From NCBI GenBank assembly GCA_020205615.1, contig CM035152.1, positions 148,790,166 through 148,854,165 on the forward strand: 64,000 nucleotides of DNA, given 5' to 3'. Numbering within the stretch: position 1 is the first letter of the stretch; each line of letters starts with the position of its first letter. Origin of the DNA: Panax quinquefolius (lineage: Eukaryota; Streptophyta; Magnoliopsida; Apiales; Araliaceae). Both the position numbers and the translations under genes were made by a program. Under the pieces are notes generated by a model. It was not told where the DNA came from and made no database searches. It worked only from the letters and a program-made list of their open reading frames with translations. This document shows positions 12,363 through 23,691 of this stretch, piece after piece.

Positions 12363-12889
12363 TAAATCGTGTTGATTTTTTTTAGGGTTTCCACTCAAAC
12401 TCATAACTGAGTTATGTTTTTAACTCTTTTGTCATTTAATCTCTCTGCAACTATTCATATATTAAAACTTTCCATAAATTATTTACTTTCTGAACATCAA
12501 GCACTACTTTTTTTTGCTGATGCAAGTCACTTCTTCTCCCTTATCAAAATCACGGTAAGCTTTGGAAAGATCTGTTGACATTTTTTTAAAATTTTTTTAA
12601 AACCCCCAATTTTTTTATAAACAAAAACCCATTTTTTTTCATCTTTTAACAATAATTTTTTTTGAAATTTTTAAACAAGAAATTTTTTTTTACTCTGATA
12701 ATTTTTCTAACTCACTAACAATTTTTTATTTATAAAATGCATTTTATTAAAACCACTCACCAATTTTTATGTTCTTCAAATTTTTTGATGGCCTTTATTT
12801 ATTCCGTCATAATAAAAATTTTATATATATATATATATATATATTACTAATCTACAGTCTTTATATATATACATACATACTACTTATCT

Positions 12890-12921
<32 letters not shown>

Positions 12922-13559
12922 CTATCTATACATGCATATCGATATGTCTCTGCATCTTTGTTGGGCTCGCTACTGCTTTCACTAAGAAATATATACGAAG
13001 GAGAGCTTAGCATACTAAAATTGGTATATTGTTGATACCAACTCAAGTATAAACTCTCTATCTCTCTGTATATTCTTACTTGTGTGGATACTGATGTCCA
13101 CTGGATTTACATTTATCTATCTTATATATTGTGTGAATACTGAGGTCCACTGGATTAATTATTTTTCTGCTATCTGTTCTTTCCTAAGATTTGCTATAAA
13201 TGTAAAATCTTTCAAATTACCTACTTCCTTGAAAAACTTTTTTTTTTGCACTGATAATTTCTTGTCGTGTTTATCAAAATGGTTTTAAATGTTACATCCT
13301 TCCGGCTTTGGTAATCATTCTTAAGGTTGACTGAACTCTTTTGTTCTCTATGTTCTTCATATGACATGTGGATTTTTTTAATGCTCACTCTACCATATTA
13401 AATGACTGATTTTTTTTATTGTGTTTATCCTACTGTTTAACTTAAATAACTTTACTGTTCTTCAGTTTTACTTCCTCCCACCTCAGTTTATTAAATGCCT
13501 CCTCTATTTGATTACTTGGAGTGTATATTACCTACCGCACATCTTTTCTCTTCTCTTTA

Positions 13560-13599
<40 letters not shown>

Positions 13600-13813
13600 T
13601 TCTTTCAAAATAAAATGTTGCGTCTTTATATATCCTCTCTCTCCAGCTTCATATTTTCCCCTGTTTTTCCTGCATCTATACTTATCATGACTAACTTATT
13701 TTCTTCTAAAAGAAAAACTCTTCCTCTAAATTTTGAGTTGCAATTTTCAAATTTGTCCCTCATCTTACTACTCCCTCCTTGATCAAAATATGGGATTACA
13801 TGAGACCTGACTT
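12363..13813. other. A+T-rich unassigned stretch upstream of the envelope-like ORF
   Basis: It contains no recognisable protein. Poly(T), (TA)n runs (12820-12920; 13562-13598, about 37 bp) and a near-exact repeat of 'ggatactgatgtccactgg' and 'gaatactgaggtccactgg' (about 13086 and 13134) are present. It may be Sirevirus internal sequence or flanking DNA. The left boundary of the copia element was not found. Confidence 0.4.
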
Positions 13814-14794
13814 GTGTCGAGAAATGTCATCATATTTCTGAGCTTTCCAAAACTATTTGATATTTTCAAAAATGTTGGGTGGGAATGTTTGGTTTCATTC
13901 TATGACAAATCTATTTTTCCCAGTCTTGTGCCCGAATTTTATGCTCATATGGAGTTTTCACATGACTCCTCTGGTTTATTAAAGACCGTTACTACTTGTA
14001 TTCAAGGACAGACTTACATCATAGATGAATTGTTTCTTATTCATGCTCTTCAGTTGTATCCTTCTACTCTTAAATTACCTAGGATTAATTCATATCTTCA
14101 TCCATCTGGCATATCAGTAGAAGAATGCATGTTATTCAAGTTTAGTTTATCTGTGGTAACTGATTAAATAGTACCAGCTCTTTTATTTGACTATCCATGC
14201 AAAGTTGGTCTGGAATTTTTAACTGCTGAATGCAAATTTCTAGGCAAAATTTTAAGAAACAACTTTATGCCTGTCCGTGATGATAGAAAAATGTTACCTT
14301 TTGATCTGGAACTCATTAAAAGTCTGTTAAATGAATGCATGCCCTATAATCTAGCCTATTTGAATCTTCTTACACATATCTTCCACTATTTGAATCTTCC
14401 TTTGTCCAATCTTCAGTCTCAATTAGTCCCTACCAGCAACATTGTATCTCATCTAAATCTGCCACCACAGCCTCTCATCATTTTTAAACCACTTGATCAT
14501 GAAAATCTTGAAGCCAACATCAACATGGCTACCAAAATCGACTCCCTAAATAGTATGAACCAACTTTTGTTGCAAAATCTATCCCTCATGTTAGACAAAT
14601 TAGAAGATGTTCAACTCTCTTTGCACACAATTAAATCGGTGGTTTGTCTGCTCTTGGAAAACAACCTGTTGATGGATCCCTTTAATGTCAGTACCTCTAC
14701 TGACCTCACTGCTCCTGTTCCCCCACCAGCTGATCCTGAAGGAAACATTCCTATTCTGTCTCATTTCTCTCCTCTCAATCTTGAGGAAATCTGA
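13814..14794 (+). pseudogene. Sirevirus-type envelope-like / putative plant transposon protein
   Basis: A frame of 327 codons is interrupted by a single TAA at 14165-14167. The frame continues on both sides (SVVTD, stop, IVPALLFDYPCKVGLEFL). The N-terminal part, FPKLFDIFKNVGWECLVSFYD...VPEFYAHMEFS, resembles the putative plant transposon protein domain found in the extra ORF (envelope-like) of Sireviruses, between pol and the 3' LTR. The middle is helical and leucine-rich (about 14520-14660, probable coiled coil), and the end is proline-rich (APVPPPADPEG). Position supports the call: polypurine tracts and a copia LTR follow directly. The first codon used here is GTG and the true start is unknown; an in-frame stop lies just upstream. 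Function is not established for this family. Confidence 0.6.
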
Positions 14795-14864
14795 CTTTGT
14801 ACTAACTCAACTAACTATTTGGCTGTCTGTAATCCTTAATCCCTCTCCCGTCTACTGTTTCACA

Positions 14865-14865
14865 T

Positions 14866-14893
<28 letters not shown>
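14865..14893 (+). repeat. (TAC)n microsatellite
   Basis: About nine TAC/CTA units lie 70 bp after the envelope-like ORF. Confidence 0.9.
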
Positions 14894-14896
<3 letters not shown>

Positions 14897-14994
14897 TTTC
14901 ACTTGGTTTATATAAGTTCTAACTAACTCTATTTGTAGGATTTCTAACATATTTTCTGCAGGTTTACTCTTTTCTTTTACCTTGTCACTTTTTA

Positions 14995-15248
14995 TGATGA
15001 CAAAGGGGGAGAAGAAAAATATGATTATATAACTGCTAACTGCTATGAATGGATTATATATAAACTACTATGAATGAATGGATTATATAAACTGTTATGA
15101 ATGGATTATATATGAACTGCCATGAATGATATTTATTAACTACTATGATTGAATCTAAATTGTTATAAAAGGGTTCACAGTTTAAGGGGGAGTTTTTCTT
15201 CAAAACTAAAAATATTTTTAAAATTGTCATCATCAAAAAGGGGGAGAT
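14995..15248 (+). other. multiple polypurine tracts before copia LTR
   Basis: Three purine tracts with a GGGGGAG core occur at about 15003-15013 (CAAAGGGGGAGAAG), 15185-15192 (AAGGGGGAG) and 15236-15247 (AAAAAGGGGGAGA). The last directly abuts the LTR. Repeated polypurine tracts upstream of the 3' LTR are a described Sirevirus signature. A diverged repeat 'actatgaatggattatata' recurs at about 15040-15120. Confidence 0.75.
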
Positions 15249-15507
15249 TGATAGGTATAATTTTATTTTATATTTTGATGATAACAATTATATTTTTTTA
15301 TATGTAATTATTTGTTTTATTATTTTCTGTTTTACTTGAATTAATTTTTATTGACCTTAATAAATTATATGTCAAGTGTTAAAATAAATTAATTCATATA
15401 TTATTCAAGGCAAGGAAACCCTATTTCTTTTTCTAAACTAAAGTTGGGCAAAAATATTTTTATACATATATATACTAAAAATATATAATAGTATATTATA
15501 TATATAT

Positions 15508-15570
<63 letters not shown>

Positions 15571-17500
15571 CTATAGTATACTACATATATATATAATAGA
15601 TATAAAAGTATCTATTTAATGCATTCATGTGTCGCCAACTTTTGAAAGCAGTGTGTGCAAAGTAACAATTGTTTTGGGACTAAACAAAACCGTGTGTGTG
15701 CCGGAACCGTGTATGTTTTTTTTTGTATGTGGTCAAAATGAGCATTAATGGCCAAGTAAATTGAAAAAACAACGAGCGAAAGTATTTAGAAATCCGCGTA
15801 TAAAAACTTTCATCCGGACCTTAGAAATCAAAAATAAACAATCTCAGCCGCACATTAAAAATCAGTTCTTCAAAATTACACTTTTGCCCCAACTTCAAAA
15901 ATTTTATAAATAGGGAGTATTTCATTCATTTGGTTTTTACAAATTTCAGTGAAAAGAAAATCATACTCTCCTTGCCTACATTCTCTCTAAGCTTTATATC
16001 TCTTCTTACAAAAGTTCTGATTATTTTTGAAGAGAAAAATTGGTCCAACTATTGAGATAAGTTCAAATTCTGTTAAATTATTTTTTACTTGCATAATATC
16101 TATAGATATACAAATACATATTGTTCTACACGATTTTATATATCTATATTTCATCTATTTATCAAATAAAAGGATATTTGGGCACCGCAAGGCTATGGAG
16201 ATACACCTCTACGGAGAGGAATTTGAACCGTACGATTTCTTATAGTCTTCAGTAACCATTTATTAATATTATTTATATAAATATCGTAAAATAGATACGA
16301 CACTTGATAGCTCAAAACAACACTGAGATACTGCTCCAAAAAGAGTAGTCATCCGAACCGGATTTGAGAATCGTAGTGATCTATTGAAAATATTTATATA
16401 AATATCAATTGTGAAAATTATAAATTTTGTCATACTTAGACGCCGCAAGGCTACAAAGATACACCTTTACCAAGAGGAATTCGAACCGTACGATTCCTTA
16501 TAGCACTAAGTGACATTATTTATAAAAGTTCACATAATAGATAAAATATTCTTATATATTATTTGATTTAAACAAATAATATTTGTTATATTAGTTTGTG
16601 CCTAATTGAGATTATACATGATAAATATTATTTGATTTATTCTTTTATACAAATATTGATTCATAAAAATAATTCATATAATACTTGGTAAAGAATATCT
16701 AAGAAACAATTTTATATTATCCATAGAAAAACACTCTTTATTTTATAGAATTGTTAATTCTTTATAAAGTGCTTTAATATCATATATTTGCTTAATCAGA
16801 AGCATAAGTGGATACAAACAAAAGTTCTATCTACTTTAAAGAAGCCTATACTGATATATATTTGTTCTTCATTTTCCATCTGCTTAATTGAGAAGCATTA
16901 ATCTGCACTTAACTCTTATCAGCTTTTTGAAGAAGGACTTTGTTGTAAACTTATTTGTAAAACAGAGAAAGGATTAGAGTTAGTTTATTTTATGTACCTG
17001 TGAGAAAGACAAGTAATTATTCGACCAAGACTGGAGTCTTAGAGAAGTCAGCAGGAAGTTGAGTCTCTAGTGTACTTGTGAGGTGAGGAAGAGGCTGTTG
17101 TTTCAAGACCAAATCATAGAATAGAACTAAACTCAAAAGGTGGTACAACTAGACTTGAGGAAGGAGCGGGGAGCTTACTGTCCAAGATAGAATAGTTAAA
17201 TAGTTGGAAGTTTGTCTATAAAACTTTGTAAAGGCTTCTCCGCCTGTTGAAGGAGTATTTATTACTGATAGTAATAGGATCTCAAGTTCCAATTAGGGAC
17301 TTGAGACTAGACTAGCAACATACCAAGGGGTGTATATTGTGAACCAGATAAATCTCTGTGCATTGTGATTGAATATTTAATTTCTTGTATTCTAATTGCT
17401 AAAATTGCTAACTAACAACTAAAAATTCTAAAGACCTAAATATAAATTTTAACTTGTAATAATCTATTCAACCCCCCTCTAGATTATTATTGACCTTTCA
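15249..17500 (+). repeat. Sirevirus-type copia 3' LTR (2252 bp)
   Basis: It starts TGATAGGTATAATT after the polypurine tract and ends ATTGACCTTTCA. The pyrimidine-rich 'ttcaacccccctctag' near the end is typical of long copia LTRs. A TATA-like TTATAAATAG lies at about 15904-15913, and a 50-bp (AT)n run at 15520-15569. A segment of about 62 bp ('gcaaggctatggagatacacc' type) is repeated at about 16184-16246 and 16441-16504. The next bases, ATTAGTATCA, look like a primer-binding site but equally match the gypsy LTR fragment that follows. The 5' LTR and the gag-pol genes are absent. Confidence 0.75.
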
Positions 17501-18872
17501 ATTAGTATCACGACCACGAATTATCCATGCACTACGGGCCAAGGATATTCGTGTTTTCACCAATGGTCATGAACATGCCCAACAACAATTCATCTTTGCA
17601 CCCTTGGCCGAAGAGAACGCATGGTCATGATTATACCAATAATTGTCGCTGAGACTCATCTCAATAAATAATCCACATCACTTGTAACATTACAGGTCAT
17701 GATTACACCGAATAATCCCTGATAATAATCATACCAATCAACATTCCATCTGTGCACTACGGTCCAAAGATGACTTTTATCATAATATAAGCATGAGGAT
17801 GATGACAATAATGTAAAAATTCAATCAAACGATATTAAGGATAAATATTAAAGACTTTGAATTTATCCAAAGTTTAAAAAAATGTTCAAATGGTCAACAT
17901 GATACTGCTTTGTGGAGTAAAATTCAAGAATAATAATGTATCAAAAATGATTTGGAAAAAAAAGAAATCAATTTTTGACATGAATAGTACCACGGGTGAA
18001 TAGTACCCCATGAATAGTACTTCGGGAATAGTACCCCGTAAATAGTATTCTGACATAAAAAGGTTAAAACTTATCAAGAATGTTCAGAATAATATTTCCA
18101 TAAAAAGATACTGGATGAAACGCAAATATTAAGAATATTGTACTAATTTCATGCAGTATAGAAGCCAAAACTTTAACAAAATGAGTGTAGAATTGAAATC
18201 GAAAAAAAAAATATTATTATATATATACTAGAGTATGGAAGAAAATATTATTTCTTACGAATATTGAACAAAAATAACATCCCTTACGACTTTTGAACTA
18301 AAATAATATTCCTTACGAATATTGAACGAATATAATATTCCTTACGAATATTAAACGAAGATAATATTTCTTGTGAATATGGAATGAAATAAAATTTCTT
18401 ACGAATACGAAAAATAATATCGTAAGCGAATATGAAATAAATAATACCCCTTACCACAAAAAGAGAGCAATTTCGACTGGTATAGCGGATATATTCTTGA
18501 AGAAAACTTTCACTATTTTCTACACTCAAAACTTCCTTAAACTCAAAAGAAATACGCTCAATATTATAGAAGAAGAATTCTCTAATTCTGGTGTGATTTT
18601 CATTTCTAAACTGAGCATCCTATTTATAGGAGAATGGAAGGATACTATTTAAAAATAAAAATCACGGACAAACAGTAAACGAATTCACAGGCGCTTCTTC
18701 GACCGAATTCGCGTGATTTTCTGATTTTTTTACTATTCATCACTGTGCAATAAAATATTCTAATAAAACAAAACTTTAAATAAAATATAATATATTCTAT
18801 TTATAATCTAATAAAACAAACTTTTATATATATATATATAACATACCATGCCATCCACGGCGTGGCATATAT

Positions 18873-18915
<43 letters not shown>

Positions 18916-19618
18916 CACCCATCTGCACACACACAGATCATCATTATTATTAACAACATTTATTCATCATTATTATAACTCGCAATATTAACAACCAGAT
19001 CGTTCCCAGGAAAGAGGGGCCTTTTCGATAAGGATTTCTCCCTATTGGCGCGCAATTAGGTGACCAAACCCATTTTCTCGGTGAACTTTATGTATATGTT
19101 AATTATGCAAATAATAATATGAATAACTTGTCATATCAGTTATTGATTTAATAATATAAAATATTATGACGATAATTGAATCAAATAACGTGAGATACTA
19201 TGCAACAATTACTGTAGTAATAATTGAGTAAAACTGAGTGACTTTTCACGTAAGCATCAATAATCAATATATCGTGCTCTTTCTTGCAACCACGCCAGAC
19301 ATCGTACTTTTACCATCGGGGTTTTCAACAGTTAACGGTAAAACTTTCGCTGTTATTTTCATAAAAAGATATTTCTATCATTTTCTCATTTCGACAGTAA
19401 TTTCATTGTGGGGTCCACCAATGATTGTGCCGTCGTACAAATATTTCCTAATAAAATGAATATTCCCCGACCAATCGAATATTTTATAACAACTTGCATA
19501 CTTTGTAAAATTTTTAAATATTACCCATAACTATAATATTATATCAAATCCACACCTTAATACAAAAAAAAATATTTCAAGAAAATTAATCTTTATTCAT
19601 AAAATTTGGGGTCTTACA
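17501..19618 (-). repeat. Del/Tekay-type LTR, minus strand, truncated at its 3' end
   Basis: Read on the minus strand it starts TGTAAGACCCCAAATTT at 19618. TATA (reverse complement at 18620-18629) and a GGTAAGGGG donor-like site near 18450 follow, then repeated 'acgaatattgaac' units (about 18240-18420). It breaks off in the hairpin array at 17501, where the copia LTR begins. The missing 3' part (about 0.7 kb) was not found on the other side of the copia sequence. (AT)n lies at about 18880-18912. Confidence 0.87.
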
Positions 19619-19793
19619 CCTTGCCCTCCCAAATGCTTCACATCTGGTCCCACACTGCAGCACCAATGAAATCTGGCCGAACATCTTAAAGTGTTTGTCT
19701 ATCAGCCATCTTGGTGTGGGCCTTCTTCTTCCAGTCGTAGACCCACTTGTGCCAATTCATCTCAAGATATTTCTATAGAACAGTAATGCCATG
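19619..19793 (-). pseudogene. fragment of CACTA second ORF (TNP1/Ptta-like), between two LTRs
   Basis: The minus strand reads YLEMNWHKWVYDWKKKAHTK, MADRQTLKDVRPDFIGAAVW and DQM...IWEG with one stop after GITVL. This style (W-x-KKAHTK, then DFI...W) resembles the plant Ptta/En-Spm transposase family of the second CACTA ORF. It is separated from the start of that ORF (23461 leftward) only by the solo LTR at 19794-22819, whose target duplication allows the two parts to be placed end to end. Confidence 0.6.
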
Positions 19794-22700
19794 TGTGATG
19801 CCCCCAAAACAGGTATACATCACCCATCTTGAGTCACCAAATATATGGTACAAAATTTAAATACAAACTTAATTATACAACTGTCGGGTAATATACGACA
19901 AAACATAGCTGAGAGTTTAAACAAGAATATTGCCATCTAGACAATATCCACACTCAAAGGAGTCCTCATTACATTTATTGTCACACTATTTAACAGAATA
20001 GTGAGGACTACTAATGCTATCATCTGGACCGTCACTCCGTTCCCCAACTCGCGTCAAACTATATTCTCATTTCCGAAGAAAACAGTGAAAGAAAGGGTGA
20101 GCTCAACTAGCCCAGTAAGAAATATTATAACTAAGATAATGCAAAATAAATTATCATTAGCCTTCAACAATGTTAAACTGATAGAATATAATAGACAACA
20201 AGTTTAACTGTAGCGGAACAAGCAATCCATTAGAAGAGACAAGTAGAGCATAAAATCTACTATCTTCTATGATTTAAAAAAAATCATCAACTTTATCACG
20301 AGACTCATTTTAATAAATAAAATTAAATCATCCTACATCACGACCGAGGATATTCATGTAATCATCAATGAGTGACTATACCGAATAATCCACGGTCATA
20401 ATCACACCAACAATTTGGCCCATGATGAACTATGGTCAATGAGGACTTTTAACACATCATTCGTCACATTATGGTCATGATTATAAGAATAATCACGGTC
20501 ATAATCATACCAAGTCCATCTATGCACGTAAGCCAAAGATGACTTTCATCACAATATAAGCATGAGGATGGTGACAATGACATAATAATTCAATAAAACA
20601 AGTTTAAGGATAAATTTTAAAGATTTATAATTTTAATTTATCCAGAAATCAATAACGTCCAAATTGTCAACATGATACTTCTTTGTTGAGTAAAATTCAA
20701 GAATGCTCAGAAGAATATTTCCATGAAAAGATACTGGATGAAGCGCAAATATCAAAGATATTCCACTAATTTCATAGAGTATAGAAGCCAAAATTTTAAC
20801 CAACTGAGTATAATAGAATATATGAAAGCATGAATGGATTTTTGCATTGTCACGCATAATCCACGTAAAGCAGATCATTTCTACAATTTAATAAGGAATG
20901 AATCGAAGGATCATTCACTATGCATGCGGTAATCCACATGGCGGTGTAATTCCAACAGAATAATAAAGAATGGAATAATGAAGAATTCACCAAGCGTGCA
21001 TAATCCGCATGAGATAGGTTATTCCAACAGAATAATAAAGAATGGAACCGAGTGTCGCAGCGTATTAACTTGCGAGCATGGATATTCAGCAGAATAATAA
21101 AGATTGAAACAAGGTCATGCGTAATCCGCAAAGAGCAGGATATTCCAAGCAGAATAATAATGAATGGAATAAAACAATTCACGGGCATGCGATATCGCAT
21201 GTACGCGAGTTATTCAATATAATAATAAAGAATGGAACCGTGTCGTGCGTAATTCGCGCGAAGAATAAAATATTCAATAGAATAATAATGAATGGAATAA
21301 CAATGAGAATTCACCGAGGCATGCGATAGGCCGCATGACATTTTATTCAACAGTAATAATAAAGAATGGAATAATGAAAGAATTTCACCGTGTATGTTGT
21401 ACTTAGCATAGGCAAAGTTATTCCAACATAATAATAAAGAATGGAATAACAACCACTTACAGTATTGAAAGAAAATAACTCTCTTAATGAATATGAAAGA
21501 ATAATACCCTTACCTTAGAAAAAAACTAGATCTTTGAAATAGTGAGGTAATGAACTTCTCTTCTTCTTTCTCTCTATAATTGCTCTCTATAATACTTGCT
21601 CTATAGCTTTTGTGAATTGTTGAGAAATGAAGGAAGAATGAGCTTTAATTTATAGGAAAATATAGTTTCAATAATTGCACATTTTGGGGCTCGAAATATT
21701 ACAGTATAATACCTTCATCTTTTCCTTCATTTTTAATTTAGTCCTGCAAGTATTATCAAACTTGCACCACCTTCCTTAATAGTAAATCATGTGAATTAAT
21801 AGTAAATCATGTGAATCAATAGTTCTAGACATGTAAAAATAAGAATTACAGTATAGTACCTCTATCTTTACCTCCATTTTTAACTTAGTCATGCAAGTAT
21901 TATCAATCTTACACCAACTCCCCTAATAGTACAAGAATGTGAATCAATAGTACACACATGTGAACAAATAGTTATAATCATGTGAATCAATAGCAATAAT
22001 TGCTCATTTATCCGGTTAATTACTCGATTGGTCAATATAACCTCCAGACATCAATTATTATCGAAATAAATGTCGATTTTCACTAACACTAATGATTCCA
22101 ACACAATGGAACTATCAATTTCATCTTTAATCAACACGAACTTATTCATCATTAATATTATAATTCACAATATTTAACAACGGTCGTTTCGAGAAAGAGG
22201 GACTTTAGTTAAGGATTTCTCTTATTGGTAGTATGATTAGATGACCAAACCTCTCGATGTGAACTTACAGACATTGTCGATATAGCAAATAATAATATGA
22301 ATAACTTTGCCATCTCAATTATTGATTTAATAATATAACATATTATACGAGATGATCTTGTGACAATAATTGAATCAATAATATGAGAGATATGATGCAT
22401 TAATTATTGTAGCAATAATTGAGTATAAGCGAGTGACTTCTCACGTAAGCATCAATAATCAATACCTGGTGTACTACTTATCAACCACGCGTAATAATTG
22501 TACTTTTTACTAAAGGGTATTTCAACGGTTTTAATGGTAACACTTTCGCCAATTATTTTAATAAAAGATAATTACATCATTTTCTTACTACGACAATACT
22601 TAGTTGTGGGGTCCACTAATGATTGTGTCGCGTAAATACGAATATTCCTGTTAAAATGAATATTCCCCGAACAATCGAATATTATATAACCACTTGCTTA

Positions 22701-22819
22701 CTTTGCAAAATTTGTAAATATTACCCACAACTATAACATTATATCAAATCCACACCATAATATTCAAAAAAATATTTTGAGAAATTTAAATCTTTATTCA
22801 TAAAATCTGGGGTCTCACA
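19794..22819 (-). repeat. solo LTR (3026 bp), minus strand, with CCATG target duplication
   Basis: The minus-strand start TGTGAGACCCCAGATTTTATG is at 22819. The minus-strand end, seen on the plus strand as TGTGATGCCCCCAAAACAGG, is at 19794. CCATG lies at 19789-19793 and again at 22820-22824, a perfect 5-bp duplication, so this is one LTR left after recombination between two. It holds a large array of 'ttattccattctttattattc' hairpin units (about 20840-21450) and a GGTAAGGG donor-like site near 21505. The sequence at 21700-22080 has its counterpart in the plus-strand LTR at 45590-45990. Confidence 0.92.
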
Positions 22820-23461
22820 CCATGGGTTTCCTACCCATCCTCAAAGCGGTAGTATCTTTGAACATTACATATTAAGATGCTTAGTAGACAACATAAATCA
22901 AAGCGGTAAAAAAAATATTCAAATGGAATATAAAACTAACATATGAATGATTGAAATATTACCCTAAACACAGTAATAATCAGCTGACGTGTTTGGTCAT
23001 CCACATCCGCTCACCTCATCCACAGACTTGAGAATCAGTTGTGGACGATCCTAAGCAACGTGTTCCTTGGCATCGCGTCAAGGATAATACATTTGTGAAT
23101 TACAAATAATATATAAGAACTGAATACTTATGTCAAAAAATGTTAAATTCTACACACATTATGAAATTACCTATTAGTCCTAACACGGATATATAAAGCG
23201 TCGGGGATTCACTAGCAAGCCCGCGTCTTTAGTCCCCATGAGGCTATGTCGATCACCTATGTAGTGAAATACAGTAATATTTATATAAACAAATATAATG
23301 TCAATAATATATAAAATTAAAAATAATAAGATGTATAACAACAAAACATGTAATTATATCTGATGATCCGGCCTGATTATCACCCCCACTACCTCCACAG
23401 CCCCCACAACTTGTACTACCAGCATTCCCACCACTATCTCCATGTGGTGTACGCGCCATAT
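22820..23461 (-). pseudogene. N-terminal part of CACTA second ORF
   Basis: The minus strand starts at 23461 with MARTPHGDSGGNAGSTSCGG, a Gly/Ser-rich leader, and continues GGSGGDNQAGSSD. This resembles in style and position the start MVRHSGGSRRGGRRSESRNA of the second ORF in the other CACTA element (57296). A later exon-like piece reads GDRHSLMGTKDAGLLVNP near 23180-23255, and another lies near 23010-23090. Introns or decay separate them. In En/Spm-type elements this ORF encodes a protein that binds the element ends. Confidence 0.5.
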
Positions 23462-23691
23462 GTATATATACTGTCAAATCATCAACAAAATATTATTAGA
23501 CATTCGTAATCAAAATATTTTTGAACATTAACAAAGAAGATAACATAAGGATACAACTTAGAAAACATAAATAGTAATCTAAAACAACTAGCACCTTATT
23601 TAGTAGATTAATATAAGTTTAAGATAATGATTGCACTACTATAAACTATTACATTTGAGTACAAGCAAAATGACATAAAGAGTACATACTC

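Noticed and set aside
12769..13782. Open frames rich in IYIYI and LFTYIYIYI
   Set aside because: They are translations of (TA)n microsatellites and poly(T) runs, with no domain or codon signal.
17501..17512. ATTAGTATCA as the primer-binding site of the copia element
   Set aside because: The same bases belong to the gypsy LTR array (reverse complement of 'tgatactaat'), and the rest of the site does not match.
20850..21200. Minus-strand frame with repeated FHSLLFCWN as a repeat protein
   Set aside because: It is the translation of the ttattccattctttattattc hairpin array in an LTR; the same peptide-like pattern recurs at 40.5 kb, 49.5 kb and 55.2 kb.
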